The position numbers and the translations under genes are program-made. Source: Chloroflexota bacterium (GTDB taxonomy: Bacteria; Chloroflexota; Anaerolineae; Aggregatilineales; Phototrophicaceae). From it: a DNA stretch of 8,663 bases. This document shows, in pieces, positions 1-5,732 of this stretch. Location: assembly GCA_003242205.1 (NCBI GenBank), contig QGUR01000188.1, forward strand, positions 1 through 8,663. The letters run 5' to 3'. Positions within the stretch are counted from its first letter, which is position 1. The number at the start of each line of letters is the position of its first letter. The notes beneath the pieces were generated by a model. The model made no database searches. It was not told where the DNA came from and was given only the letters and a program-made list of their open reading frames with translations.

Positions 1-55
1 TTTAAACAAAAAACGGGATTCGCGATCTAGTTCCGGCTCGTGGGCTCGGAAATGT

Positions 56-286
56 TTATAAGAGGCCGCTACAGTGATTCCCCGATGATGCATCCGGGCA
101 ATACGGGTTAAGTGACAGATAGAGCGCCGCTTCGCCCGCTGCGTCTTCCAGCGCCAGATTGAGGAAGTAGACGCGGCCAAGGTCGAGGATGCCCATGACG
201 ATCAGCGTCAAAATGATGAAGCCAATCGACATTTCGACCAGACTCTGACCGCGTTCCGCCTGTTGCCAGCGATGCGTACGTAGCAT
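56..286 (-). CDS. TadE-like minor pseudopilin, truncated by a probable frameshift near the contig edge
   Basis: This is a membrane-anchored TadE-like component of the Flp/Tad pilus assembly system. The 76-residue product has a basic N-terminus, then RGQSLVEM (residues 12-19), a hydrophobic segment (about 20-41) and ALEDAAGEAALYLSLNP (45-61), typical of the TadE-like domain. Glycine 13 followed by glutamate 18 at +5 resembles a class III prepilin-peptidase site. TadE-like proteins are usually well over 100 residues, so this one is short. It stops at TAA (56-58) just after HCSGLL, but the neighbouring frame continues without a stop from base 60 to the edge and reads YKHFRAHEPELD..., a plausible continuation. 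I infer a one-base indel around 58-66, either real or an edge sequencing error. The ATG at 284-286 lies 20 bases after the tadG stop, so the two are probably co-transcribed. The ribosome site is weak (GGGG). The family call is good; the true C-terminus is not visible. Confidence 0.75.
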   Translation of the reverse strand: MLRTHRWQQAERGQSLVEMSIGFIILTLIVMGILDLGRVYFLNLALEDAAGEAALYLSLNPYCPDASSGNHCSGLL

Positions 287-306
287 GATGCCCGACCCCG
301 GTTCGG

Positions 307-1641
307 CTATTCGACGTAGTAGAGGTTCGGATCACCTGCAGGCAAGTGGTCGCCCCGATAGCGAATGTCAGCACCACTGACGTAGATGCCAATGGTGTAG
401 GCGATAATTGCGCCGTGTGATGCGGCCACGTTGCTGGTGGGAACAAGCACTCGCCCAAATGGGGAATAGATAAGCCCATTGAAATACGTGTGGGCCGAGG
501 GCGTCATGATGTACTGGTCGTAGCAACTTCCACCTGTGTGTGTCGATGTTTCCGTGACCGGAACAGAACGATTGGGCCGTTCTGCCGAGTAGAGAGCCAG
601 TCCATCCATAAAGGGCTTCGGGATTTCTATGCCGGGGCCGTTAATGTTCATCTTCCCTTCGGTAACGATTGTCAGCCCTTTGGTCTCATCCGCTCTAAAC
701 ACGCCCGGTCCTGACATGCCAAAGTCTCCGGGTACATAGATCAGACCACTTCGCGGAACCTGATTGGTATTCCAACTGGCAGTGTCCCAATTGTACCAAT
801 GCGAACCTGAAGGTATTCCGGGGCCGGTGTAGTAGTACGATCCACTTGGCTTGAGAACGTGGTAATCTGCACCCGCTTCCAATGCCTTTGCTCCGCCAGG
901 GCGATAGTCCGCAATATCAAACAACAGTGGCGCTTCACGTGGTGAAGCATGTTTGATAACTGCATCGCCTGCGTTCGGATCCACAAACCGAGGCCCATTG
1001 CCCCCTACCCTCGTATGAGGCCATCCGCCCTGATCGTTGTAAGGTAAGTCGCGACCAACGAATTCGACACTTCCAGTAATTTCCATACCGCCCGTGTTAA
1101 TCTGGACATCCGTGTTGGAGAAAAATGAGCCTTCAAAATACTCACTGGAACCAGTGACATGGAGAGTTTGGTCTCCACAAACAGTCGATGTGGCAAACAG
1201 TACATACCCGTCATAGACACTGCGTTGCCGACCACACCGCGTCACCGAGCGGCCCTGCGCGGTCATCGGGCCGTCGTAGACGAGCTGGATGAAGTACGGA
1301 TCCTTGGGCAGGCGCACGATAACTTCCGTGTCGGTCGAGCTGGGGAAGCTGACCTGAACGTTCGCGCGGTCGACCTCGTTCGCCTCGGCGGTTTCAAAGG
1401 CGCGCAGGCGCACCGTATCGTCATTTGCGCCCTCACAGCGGGCAATCGCGGCGCTCATCGCGGCGAGATCGGCGACTTTCTGCGCCTGGCGTTGCAGCAA
1501 TAACAGCGAGCCGCCGTCCAGCGCGAGGCCGGCCATGCCGAGCAACCCGACCATCATCAGCGCGATGAGCACAATCGCCTGACCGGATTGCGCGCGGCGT
1601 TGGATACGAGATAGCATATGCGATGTGGGTTGGGACTTCAT
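307..1641 (-). CDS. TadG-like protein: pilus-assembly N-terminal module plus beta-solenoid-like passenger
   Basis: The 444-residue protein starts with a short basic stretch, then SGQAIVLIALMM and a membrane helix (about 20-42) ending in LDGG. QRQAQKVADLAAMSAA follows, the usual TadE/TadG N-terminal pattern (PF13400-like). Unlike the downstream TadE-like protein it has no glutamate at +5 after the glycine, so prepilin-type cleavage is doubtful. Residues 141-444 form a different module rich in G, S, T and aromatics. GSFFSNTDVQI (171-181) and GLIYSPFGRVLVP (389-401) resemble turns of the beta-helical passengers often fused to such anchors. A [T/S/N]GPG[I/V] motif recurs at 272, 310 and 334. Cysteines lie at 69, 136, 155 and 373. 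The passenger is probably extracytoplasmic. The ATG at 1639-1641 has AGGAG nine bases upstream; M9 is a less supported alternative. GC drops from about 64% to about 51% near residue 140. The exact role of the passenger is unknown. Confidence 0.8.
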   Translation of the reverse strand: MKSQPTSHMLSRIQRRAQSGQAIVLIALMMVGLLGMAGLALDGGSLLLLQRQAQKVADLAAMSAAIARCEGANDDTVRLRAFETAEANEVDRANVQVSFPSSTDTEVIVRLPKDPYFIQLVYDGPMTAQGRSVTRCGRQRSVYDGYVLFATSTVCGDQTLHVTGSSEYFEGSFFSNTDVQINTGGMEITGSVEFVGRDLPYNDQGGWPHTRVGGNGPRFVDPNAGDAVIKHASPREAPLLFDIADYRPGGAKALEAGADYHVLKPSGSYYYTGPGIPSGSHWYNWDTASWNTNQVPRSGLIYVPGDFGMSGPGVFRADETKGLTIVTEGKMNINGPGIEIPKPFMDGLALYSAERPNRSVPVTETSTHTGGSCYDQYIMTPSAHTYFNGLIYSPFGRVLVPTSNVAASHGAIIAYTIGIYVSGADIRYRGDHLPAGDPNLYYVE

Positions 1642-1719
1642 TACGTTGCGCTCCTGCCGGGCAACGGCGTTTCAGGTTGCAGACGAGGATGAGTTGTCGA
1701 TGCAGAAGTCGCAGCCTTG

Positions 1720-1786
1720 CGTCCGCCGGCCACAGACGCTCGTCAGACAGGCGCAAACAGCGGACGTTTTCGCCTGCCAGCGGACG
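1720..1786. repeat. Repeated GCGGACG motifs in the tadG leader
   Basis: CAGCGGACG occurs twice on the plus strand, at 1758-1766 and 1778-1786, exactly 20 bases apart (about two helical turns). A third copy of the GCGGACG core lies on the opposite strand at 1726-1720. The arrangement sits directly beside the 1790-1813 dyad and could be a set of regulator half-sites. The motif is GC-rich, so chance cannot be excluded. Confidence 0.4.
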
Positions 1787-1789
1787 CTG

Positions 1790-1813
1790 CTGTTCGATCA
1801 TGCCATCGAACAG
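1790..1813. repeat. Perfect 9-bp inverted repeat at the predicted tadG transcription start
   Basis: CTGTTCGAT (1790-1798), six bases, then ATCGAACAG (1805-1813) form a perfect dyad. It begins about six bases downstream of the candidate -10 on the minus strand. It could be a repressor operator overlapping the start site, or a 5'-terminal stem-loop of the tadG mRNA. No run of T follows it on the minus strand, so it is not a terminator. Confidence 0.55.
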
Positions 1814-1819
1814 AGAGTA

Positions 1820-1849
1820 TTTATACCGCTCATTTTATGCGAATGTCGC
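1820..1849 (-). promoter_or_regulatory. Candidate promoter for tadG-tadE
   Basis: On the minus strand GCGACA (1849-1844) and TATAAA (1825-1820) are separated by 18 bases. They match sigma-70-like consensus at four and five positions, and the surrounding DNA is AT-rich. Transcription would start near 1812, giving a leader of about 170 bases before the tadG ATG. This is inferred from sequence alone; an alternative -10 (CATAAAAT) lies at 1832-1839. Confidence 0.35.
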
Positions 1850-1960
1850 AGGTTTGTCCGTGAAAAATGTAAAAAGAATTAATTTGGAGGGTAGGAAATT
1901 AGGACTAATCCAGCCAATATTGACCAGATAAACTGACCTGTTCGCCCATGTGTAACTCGG

Positions 1961-2959
1961 TCAGGCGCGGCGGAAGTGTGGGATCACTTCGCGCCCCACC
2001 ATGTCGATGGCCGCCAGCGGGTCGGGGCCAAGCGGGGGGCCAAGGCTGAGGTGGCGCACGCCGAGCGCGACCAGCGCTTCCAGGCGCTCGATTAAGTCTC
2101 GTCCCGTGCCAACGATGCCGATACGCAGCATCTCCGGCGCGACCAGCCGTTTGGCCTTTTCCAGATCGTATTCACGCATCGCGGCCTGCTCAATAGCGTC
2201 AAAATCGCCGCGCGTCAGCCCCAGCCGTTCCCAGATGAGCGGGCTGAAGGCGTGGCCGTAGTAAGCGATTTTCTCGCGCAGCGCGTCGTCAGCGGCGGCC
2301 CGGTCTTCCGAAAGCGAGCACCAGACACAGGCAGCGATGTCGATCTCGTCCAGATCGCGCCCCGCGGCCTCCGCGCCTGCCCGGATCAACGGCAGCACGG
2401 TTTCGTAGTGCTCCGGCGGTAGCAGCAGCGGCAGGCCGCCGTCGGCCACCTCGCCGATTGCGCGCAACATGCGCGGCGACAACGCGCCGAGATAGACCGG
2501 CACGCGGCGCATGGGTTTGAAGCGCAGATAGGCTTCCTCGCTCCAGCGCAGCGTCTGGCCGTTCATGGCCGCCCGCTCGCCCGAAAGCAGGCGGTTCACC
2601 GCCTCGATGGTTTCCACAGTCAGCGTCAGCGGCTTCTCCGGCGCGATGTCGACCCATTTCAGGAATTCAGCCGCGCCTGCCGATAGCCCCAGATTGAAGC
2701 GCCCGCCTGATGCTTCATCCAGCGTCGCCGCGATCATGGCGATTTCCGCCGGATGGATGGTGTACGGGTTGAGGATGCAGGTTCCGATTTCGATGCGCTC
2801 GGTGTGCGCGGCGATGGCGGTCAGGATGACGACCGCGCTGCGCAGGAACAGGTCATCGCTAACCCAGAACTGGTCAAATCCGGCGGCTTCCGCTGCCCGC
2901 GCCAGCTTCAGATAATCGGCGACGGGCAGGTCGTTATTCAGGCGCAGGCTGAACTTCAC
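1961..2959 (-). CDS. Luciferase-like (LLM class) oxidoreductase, probably F420-dependent, Mer-like
   Basis: This 332-residue protein has the TIM-barrel pattern of the bacterial-luciferase superfamily, which includes methylenetetrahydromethanopterin reductase (Mer). Visible blocks are AEAAGFDQFWVSDD (23-36), IEIGTCILNPYTIHP (56-70), AATLDEASGGRFNLGLSAG (77-95), VPVYLGALSPRMLRAIGEVADGG (153-175) and a C-terminal GTGRDLIERLEALVALGVRHLSLGPP (284-309). NPYTIHPAEIA followed by TLDE..GGR is characteristic of the F420-using Mer-like branch. The deazaflavin cofactor and a small-molecule redox role are inferred from family; the substrate is unknown. The start is GTG (2959-2957), overlapping the upstream ridA-like stop as GTGA, so the two are translationally coupled. 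Length is normal and the reading frame intact. No F420 biosynthesis gene is in the window, and an FMN-using relative cannot be fully excluded. Confidence 0.85.
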   Translation of the reverse strand: MKFSLRLNNDLPVADYLKLARAAEAAGFDQFWVSDDLFLRSAVVILTAIAAHTERIEIGTCILNPYTIHPAEIAMIAATLDEASGGRFNLGLSAGAAEFLKWVDIAPEKPLTLTVETIEAVNRLLSGERAAMNGQTLRWSEEAYLRFKPMRRVPVYLGALSPRMLRAIGEVADGGLPLLLPPEHYETVLPLIRAGAEAAGRDLDEIDIAACVWCSLSEDRAAADDALREKIAYYGHAFSPLIWERLGLTRGDFDAIEQAAMREYDLEKAKRLVAPEMLRIGIVGTGRDLIERLEALVALGVRHLSLGPPLGPDPLAAIDMVGREVIPHFRRA

Positions 2960-3354
2960 GGCGCGTTCCCGATGATGGCATCGACCTCGATTTCGATCAG
3001 GTGCTCGGGGTCGATCAACCGGCTCACTTCGACCATCGTGCTAACCGGGCGAATGTCGGCGAAAAATTCGCCGTGCGCGCGCGAATATTCCTGCCAGCGG
3101 CTGATATCGGTCACGAACATGCGCACGCGCACCACGTCGTTCAGCGTCGCGCCCGCTTCGTTCAAGGCCCGTTCGATCTTCTGGATGATGTAGCGTGTCT
3201 GCGCGTAGGGATCGCCGACGCCCTGAACCTTGCCGTTTTCATCGCTGGCGGTCGTGCCGGCGACAACGACGTGGTTGCCGACGCGCACCGCGCGTGAATA
3301 ACCCGCAACCGCCTCCCATGGCGTGCCGGATGAAATATTCTGTCGATCAGACAT
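2956..3354 (-). CDS. RidA (YjgF/YER057c/UK114) family protein lacking the canonical arginine
   Basis: The 132-residue product has a complete small RidA-like fold: GYSRAVRVGNHVVVAGTTA (18-36), GDPYAQTRYIIQKIERALNEAGATLNDVVRVRMFVTD (47-83) and PVSTMVEVSRLIDPEHLIEIEVDAI (103-127). Classic RidA proteins are trimers that hydrolyse reactive enamine/imine intermediates using an arginine (R105 in E. coli RidA, in the motif PARSCVEV). Here the aligned motif is PVSTMVEV and the position is serine 105, so ordinary imine deaminase activity is doubtful. This is as in several Rid subfamilies of unknown function. The gene is first of a two-gene unit and its stop overlaps the oxidoreductase start by four bases, suggesting a shared substrate or product. 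The ATG at 3352-3354 has GAAAGG about nine bases upstream. Family identity is firm; biochemical role is not. Confidence 0.88.
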   Translation of the reverse strand: MSDRQNISSGTPWEAVAGYSRAVRVGNHVVVAGTTASDENGKVQGVGDPYAQTRYIIQKIERALNEAGATLNDVVRVRMFVTDISRWQEYSRAHGEFFADIRPVSTMVEVSRLIDPEHLIEIEVDAIIGNAP

Positions 3355-3428
3355 GGTTGCTGGCCTTTCGCTGCCCGGTACGAGGGTGGCATCGTTTTTA
3401 CCGCTGCGCGGTCAAGCGCGCTACGAAG

Positions 3429-3437
3429 TGGTATCAT
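3429..3437 (+). promoter_or_regulatory. Candidate extended -10 promoter for the DUF3238-like operon
   Basis: TGGTATCAT is an extended -10 element (TGnTATAAT with one mismatch); CATAAT at 3435-3440 is an overlapping alternative. No good -35 is visible upstream. A start near 3444 leaves a leader of about 40 bases before the ATG at 3486 and rules out the longer upstream reading frame as translated from this promoter. Confidence 0.35.
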
Positions 3438-3462
3438 AATGCCAATCGAAATGCTGTGTCGA
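3433..3462 (-). promoter_or_regulatory. Candidate promoter for the ridA-oxidoreductase unit
   Basis: On the minus strand TCGACA (3462-3457), an 18-base spacer and TATGAT (3438-3433) match sigma-70-like consensus at five of six positions in each box. The start site would be near 3426, giving a leader of about 72 bases before the ATG at 3354. The -10 overlaps the candidate plus-strand -10. Confidence 0.45.
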
Positions 3463-3485
3463 GTTGGCGAAAGGCGGAACCTGCC

Positions 3486-4193
3486 ATGGCTTCCGAACAA
3501 GCGGCCTCTCAGGCCTCACAGGCAACGCCGGTAACCTCGCTCAGTATCTGGATCAATGCCTTCATCCCCGGCGATCTGGAAGGGGCGGAAGTGGTTCCGG
3601 GCAGCGGGGCGCACGCGGGTAAAACGATGCTGCCCACCCCCGGCCCGATCAACGCCTGGTTTCTGACCGACCAGCGCGGTTTCAGCGCCGACCCGGACGC
3701 GCACTCGCGCATGCACAGCCGGGCCGAGATCGACCTGACCCGGCGCGAACTGGTGAGCCAACACCACCGCTGCGATGACACCATCCAGATCGATCCCGAA
3801 ACCGGCGAGGAAGTGTGCCGCGAAACGCCGGATAACAGCGACATGGCGTTTGAAGCGCTCGCTCAGGATCCGGATACGGGCGTGCTGTCGCTGAAGGTGC
3901 ACGGCTCGACCAAAAACGCGTGTATGAAAGTGGCGAACATCAAGGTATCGCCCAATCTTGATTACACCGGCGAGATCAGCATCGCCATGGACGACGACCG
4001 CACGATGGTCACCGTGACATTCGACGGGTGGATCGAGACCTATCCGGCGTTTGAGATGTACGCCGCGGTCAATGGCGGCGCTCCGGTGGTGGTTTTTCAG
4101 GAAGGCGTGCAGGCAGGTGCGACGCCGCTGAACCTCGCGGGGCCGGCGACACGGCAGATCAAATACACGGCTCGTCTGTCGCGCGGTGCGTGA
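3486..4193 (+). CDS. Uncharacterised protein, DUF3238-like
   Basis: The 235-residue product is of unknown function. The stretch SLSIWINAFIPGDLEG (18-33) and later PGPINAWFLTDQRGFSADPDAHSRMHSRAEIDL (52-84) resemble DUF3238-type proteins, which share an N-terminal 'AFIP' strand and a later 'D.R.F' motif; this is pattern recall, not a search. After that come mainly beta-strand-like segments with alternating charged and hydrophobic residues. Cysteines lie at 96 and 111, flanking an acidic loop, and at 146. No signal peptide or membrane helix is visible, so it is probably cytosolic. The frame is open upstream to 3195, but that part overlaps ridA antisense and reads as low-complexity arginine-rich sequence, so I chose the ATG at 3486; the ribosome site is weak (AAAGGCGG about 10 bases upstream). 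The FAD oxidoreductase follows after 38 bases on the same strand. Confidence 0.7.
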   Translation: MASEQAASQASQATPVTSLSIWINAFIPGDLEGAEVVPGSGAHAGKTMLPTPGPINAWFLTDQRGFSADPDAHSRMHSRAEIDLTRRELVSQHHRCDDTIQIDPETGEEVCRETPDNSDMAFEALAQDPDTGVLSLKVHGSTKNACMKVANIKVSPNLDYTGEISIAMDDDRTMVTVTFDGWIETYPAFEMYAAVNGGAPVVVFQEGVQAGATPLNLAGPATRQIKYTARLSRGA

Positions 4194-4231
4194 CGTAGCG
4201 GCATATTCAACAACAGGGAACAGGATATTAC

Positions 4232-5656
4232 ATGGCGGACTACGATGCGATCGTGGTAGGGGCCGGCCCGAACGGGCTGGCGGCGGCGATTGAACTGGCG
4301 CGCGCGGGCAAGAGCGTGCTGGTGTGCGAAGCGAAAGATACGATTGGCGGCGGCTCGCGCACGAAAGAATTGACGCTGCCCGGCTACCTGCACGATGTCT
4401 GTTCCGCCATTCACCCGATGGGCGTGGCGTCGCCCTTTTTCAAGTCGCTGCCGCTGGCCGATTTCGGACTTGAATGGATTCAGCCGGAACTGCCGCTGGC
4501 GCATCCGTTCGACGACGGCACTGCCGCCTTCCTGCACCAATCCATCACCCTGACGGGCGAGTCGCTCGATCCGGGCGACGCAAAGCCCTACAGCGACCTG
4601 ATGTGGCCGTTCGTGCGGCGCTATGATGATCTGCTGGCCGATATTCTCGGCCCGCTGCCGCTGCCGCCGCGCCACCCCTTTCTTCTGGCCCGTTTCGGTC
4701 TGGTCGCGCTTCCACCCGCGACCTGGCTGGCCAACCGGCTGTTCAAAGGGCCGCGCGCAAAAGCGCTGTTTGCGGGCATGGCGGCGCATTCCTTCCTGAG
4801 CCTCGATCGCATGGTGTCGTCGTCGTTCGGTCTGGTGCTGGGCATTCTCGGACATGCGGTTGGCTGGCCCATTCCGAAAGGCGGTTCGCAGAGCATCGTC
4901 AACGCCATGGCGGCGTATCTGGAAACGCTGGGCGGCAAGATCACGACCGGCATGTACGTGCGGTCGCTGGACGATCTGCCGCCGGCGCGCGTTGTGCTGT
5001 TCGACGTAACGCCGAAGCAGCTTGTACAAATCGCCGGCGACCGCCTGCCGGCGGGTTATCGTTCGCGGCTGGAGAAGTATCGCTATGGCCCCGGCGTCTT
5101 CAAGCTCGACTGGGCGCTGGCCGGGCCGATCCCGTGGAAAGCGCCGGAATGCCGGCGCGCCGGGACGGTGCATCTCGGCGCGACGCTTGAGGAAATCGCG
5201 CTGTCCGAACGGCTGACGTGGCAGGGCAAGCCACAGGACAGGCCTTTCACGCTGATCGCGCAGCAAAGCCTGTTCGACCCGACGCGCGCGCCGGAGGGCA
5301 GGCACACGGGCTGGGCCTACTGTCATGTGGCGCATGGCTCGACCGTCGACATGACCGAAGCGATTATCCGGCAAGTCGAGCGCTTTGCTCCGGGCTTCCG
5401 CGATCTGATTATCGAAACGCACGCCATGACGACCGAGGACATTCAGGCTTACAACCCGAACTACATTGGTGGCGACATCAATGGCGGCGTGCAGGACATC
5501 GGCCAGTTGTTCACGCGCCCGACGATCCGGCTTAACCCGTACAAGACGCCCGCCAAAGGCATCTACCTCTGCTCGTCATCGACGCCGCCGGGCGGCGCGG
5601 TACACGGCATGTGCGGTTATCACGCGGCGCGGGCGGCGTTGCGAGATCTGTGGTAA
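4232..5656 (+). CDS. FAD-dependent NAD(P)-type oxidoreductase, phytoene-dehydrogenase/PYROXD2-like
   Basis: The 474-residue protein opens with a classic dinucleotide-binding fold: DAIVVGAGPNGLAAAIELARAGKSVLVCEA (5-34), followed by GGGSRTKELTLPGYLHDVCSAIHP (39-62). Near the C-terminus, GGDINGGVQDIGQLFTRPTI and then KGIYLCSSSTPPGGAVHGMCGYHAARAAL form the second FAD-contacting motif of the phytoene desaturase superfamily. These are features of PYROXD2-like members, which are usually somewhat longer (over 500). A flavin-dependent dehydrogenase or oxidase role is likely; the substrate is unknown. No phytoene synthase or other carotenoid gene is nearby, so a carotenoid role is not supported. The protein looks soluble or peripheral. 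The ATG has AGGA seven bases upstream. It is probably in one transcript with the preceding DUF3238-like gene. A 441-residue frame antisense to it is a high-GC shadow. Confidence 0.85.
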   Translation: MADYDAIVVGAGPNGLAAAIELARAGKSVLVCEAKDTIGGGSRTKELTLPGYLHDVCSAIHPMGVASPFFKSLPLADFGLEWIQPELPLAHPFDDGTAAFLHQSITLTGESLDPGDAKPYSDLMWPFVRRYDDLLADILGPLPLPPRHPFLLARFGLVALPPATWLANRLFKGPRAKALFAGMAAHSFLSLDRMVSSSFGLVLGILGHAVGWPIPKGGSQSIVNAMAAYLETLGGKITTGMYVRSLDDLPPARVVLFDVTPKQLVQIAGDRLPAGYRSRLEKYRYGPGVFKLDWALAGPIPWKAPECRRAGTVHLGATLEEIALSERLTWQGKPQDRPFTLIAQQSLFDPTRAPEGRHTGWAYCHVAHGSTVDMTEAIIRQVERFAPGFRDLIIETHAMTTEDIQAYNPNYIGGDINGGVQDIGQLFTRPTIRLNPYKTPAKGIYLCSSSTPPGGAVHGMCGYHAARAALRDLW

Positions 5657-5677
5657 CCCGCGTTTGCGGAAAATAGA

Positions 5678-5702
5678 AGGAGCCAGTCCGGCGCTGGCTC
5701 CT
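5678..5702 (-). terminator. Hairpin terminator between convergent genes
   Basis: AGGAGCCAG (5678-5686), a seven-base loop and CTGGCTCCT (5694-5702) form a perfect 9-bp stem. Read on the minus strand it is followed by TTCTATTTTCC, a U-rich tract, so it is a good intrinsic terminator for the glycosidase gene ending 30 bases earlier. On the plus strand no T-run follows, but it may also block transcription from the FAD oxidoreductase, which ends at 5656. Confidence 0.75.
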
Positions 5703-5732
5703 CGCATGTCACAAAGTCAATGCCCGGTCGGG

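Larger units (their letters stand above)
1642..1960. other. Gene-free leader between the oxidoreductase and tadG
   Basis: About 319 bases hold no credible gene. The part next to tadG (1642-1800) is GC-rich and carries repeated GCGGACG motifs. The part from about 1805 to 1935 is AT-rich and holds the candidate tadG promoter. Short open frames on both strands run into tadG or start without a ribosome site, and look like noise. A 12-bp interrupted palindrome ATTAG-GA-CTAAT lies at 1898-1909. No strong terminator is visible after the oxidoreductase stop at 1961, so read-through into tadG is possible. Confidence 0.6.

Noticed and set aside
1433..1801. 122-residue minus-strand frame starting in the tadG leader
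   Set aside because: Over half overlaps the tadG N-terminal coding region in another frame; no ribosome site or motif.
1898..1922. Short palindromes ATTAG-GA-CTAAT and CAATATTG as a terminator for the oxidoreductase gene
   Set aside because: Stems are too short and AT-rich with loops too small for a stable hairpin; at most a weak operator-like site.
1961..3354. A complete Rut pyrimidine degradation operon
   Set aside because: Only a RidA-family gene and a luciferase-like enzyme are present; the enzyme looks Mer-like and the other rut genes are absent.
3195..3485. N-terminal extension of the DUF3238-like gene
   Set aside because: It overlaps ridA antisense, has an arginine-rich sequence, and begins upstream of the candidate promoter.
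4097..5422. 441-residue open frame antisense to the FAD oxidoreductase
   Set aside because: It is rich in arginine, histidine and glutamine with no recognisable domain; it mirrors the high-GC third-position bias of the real gene on the other strand.
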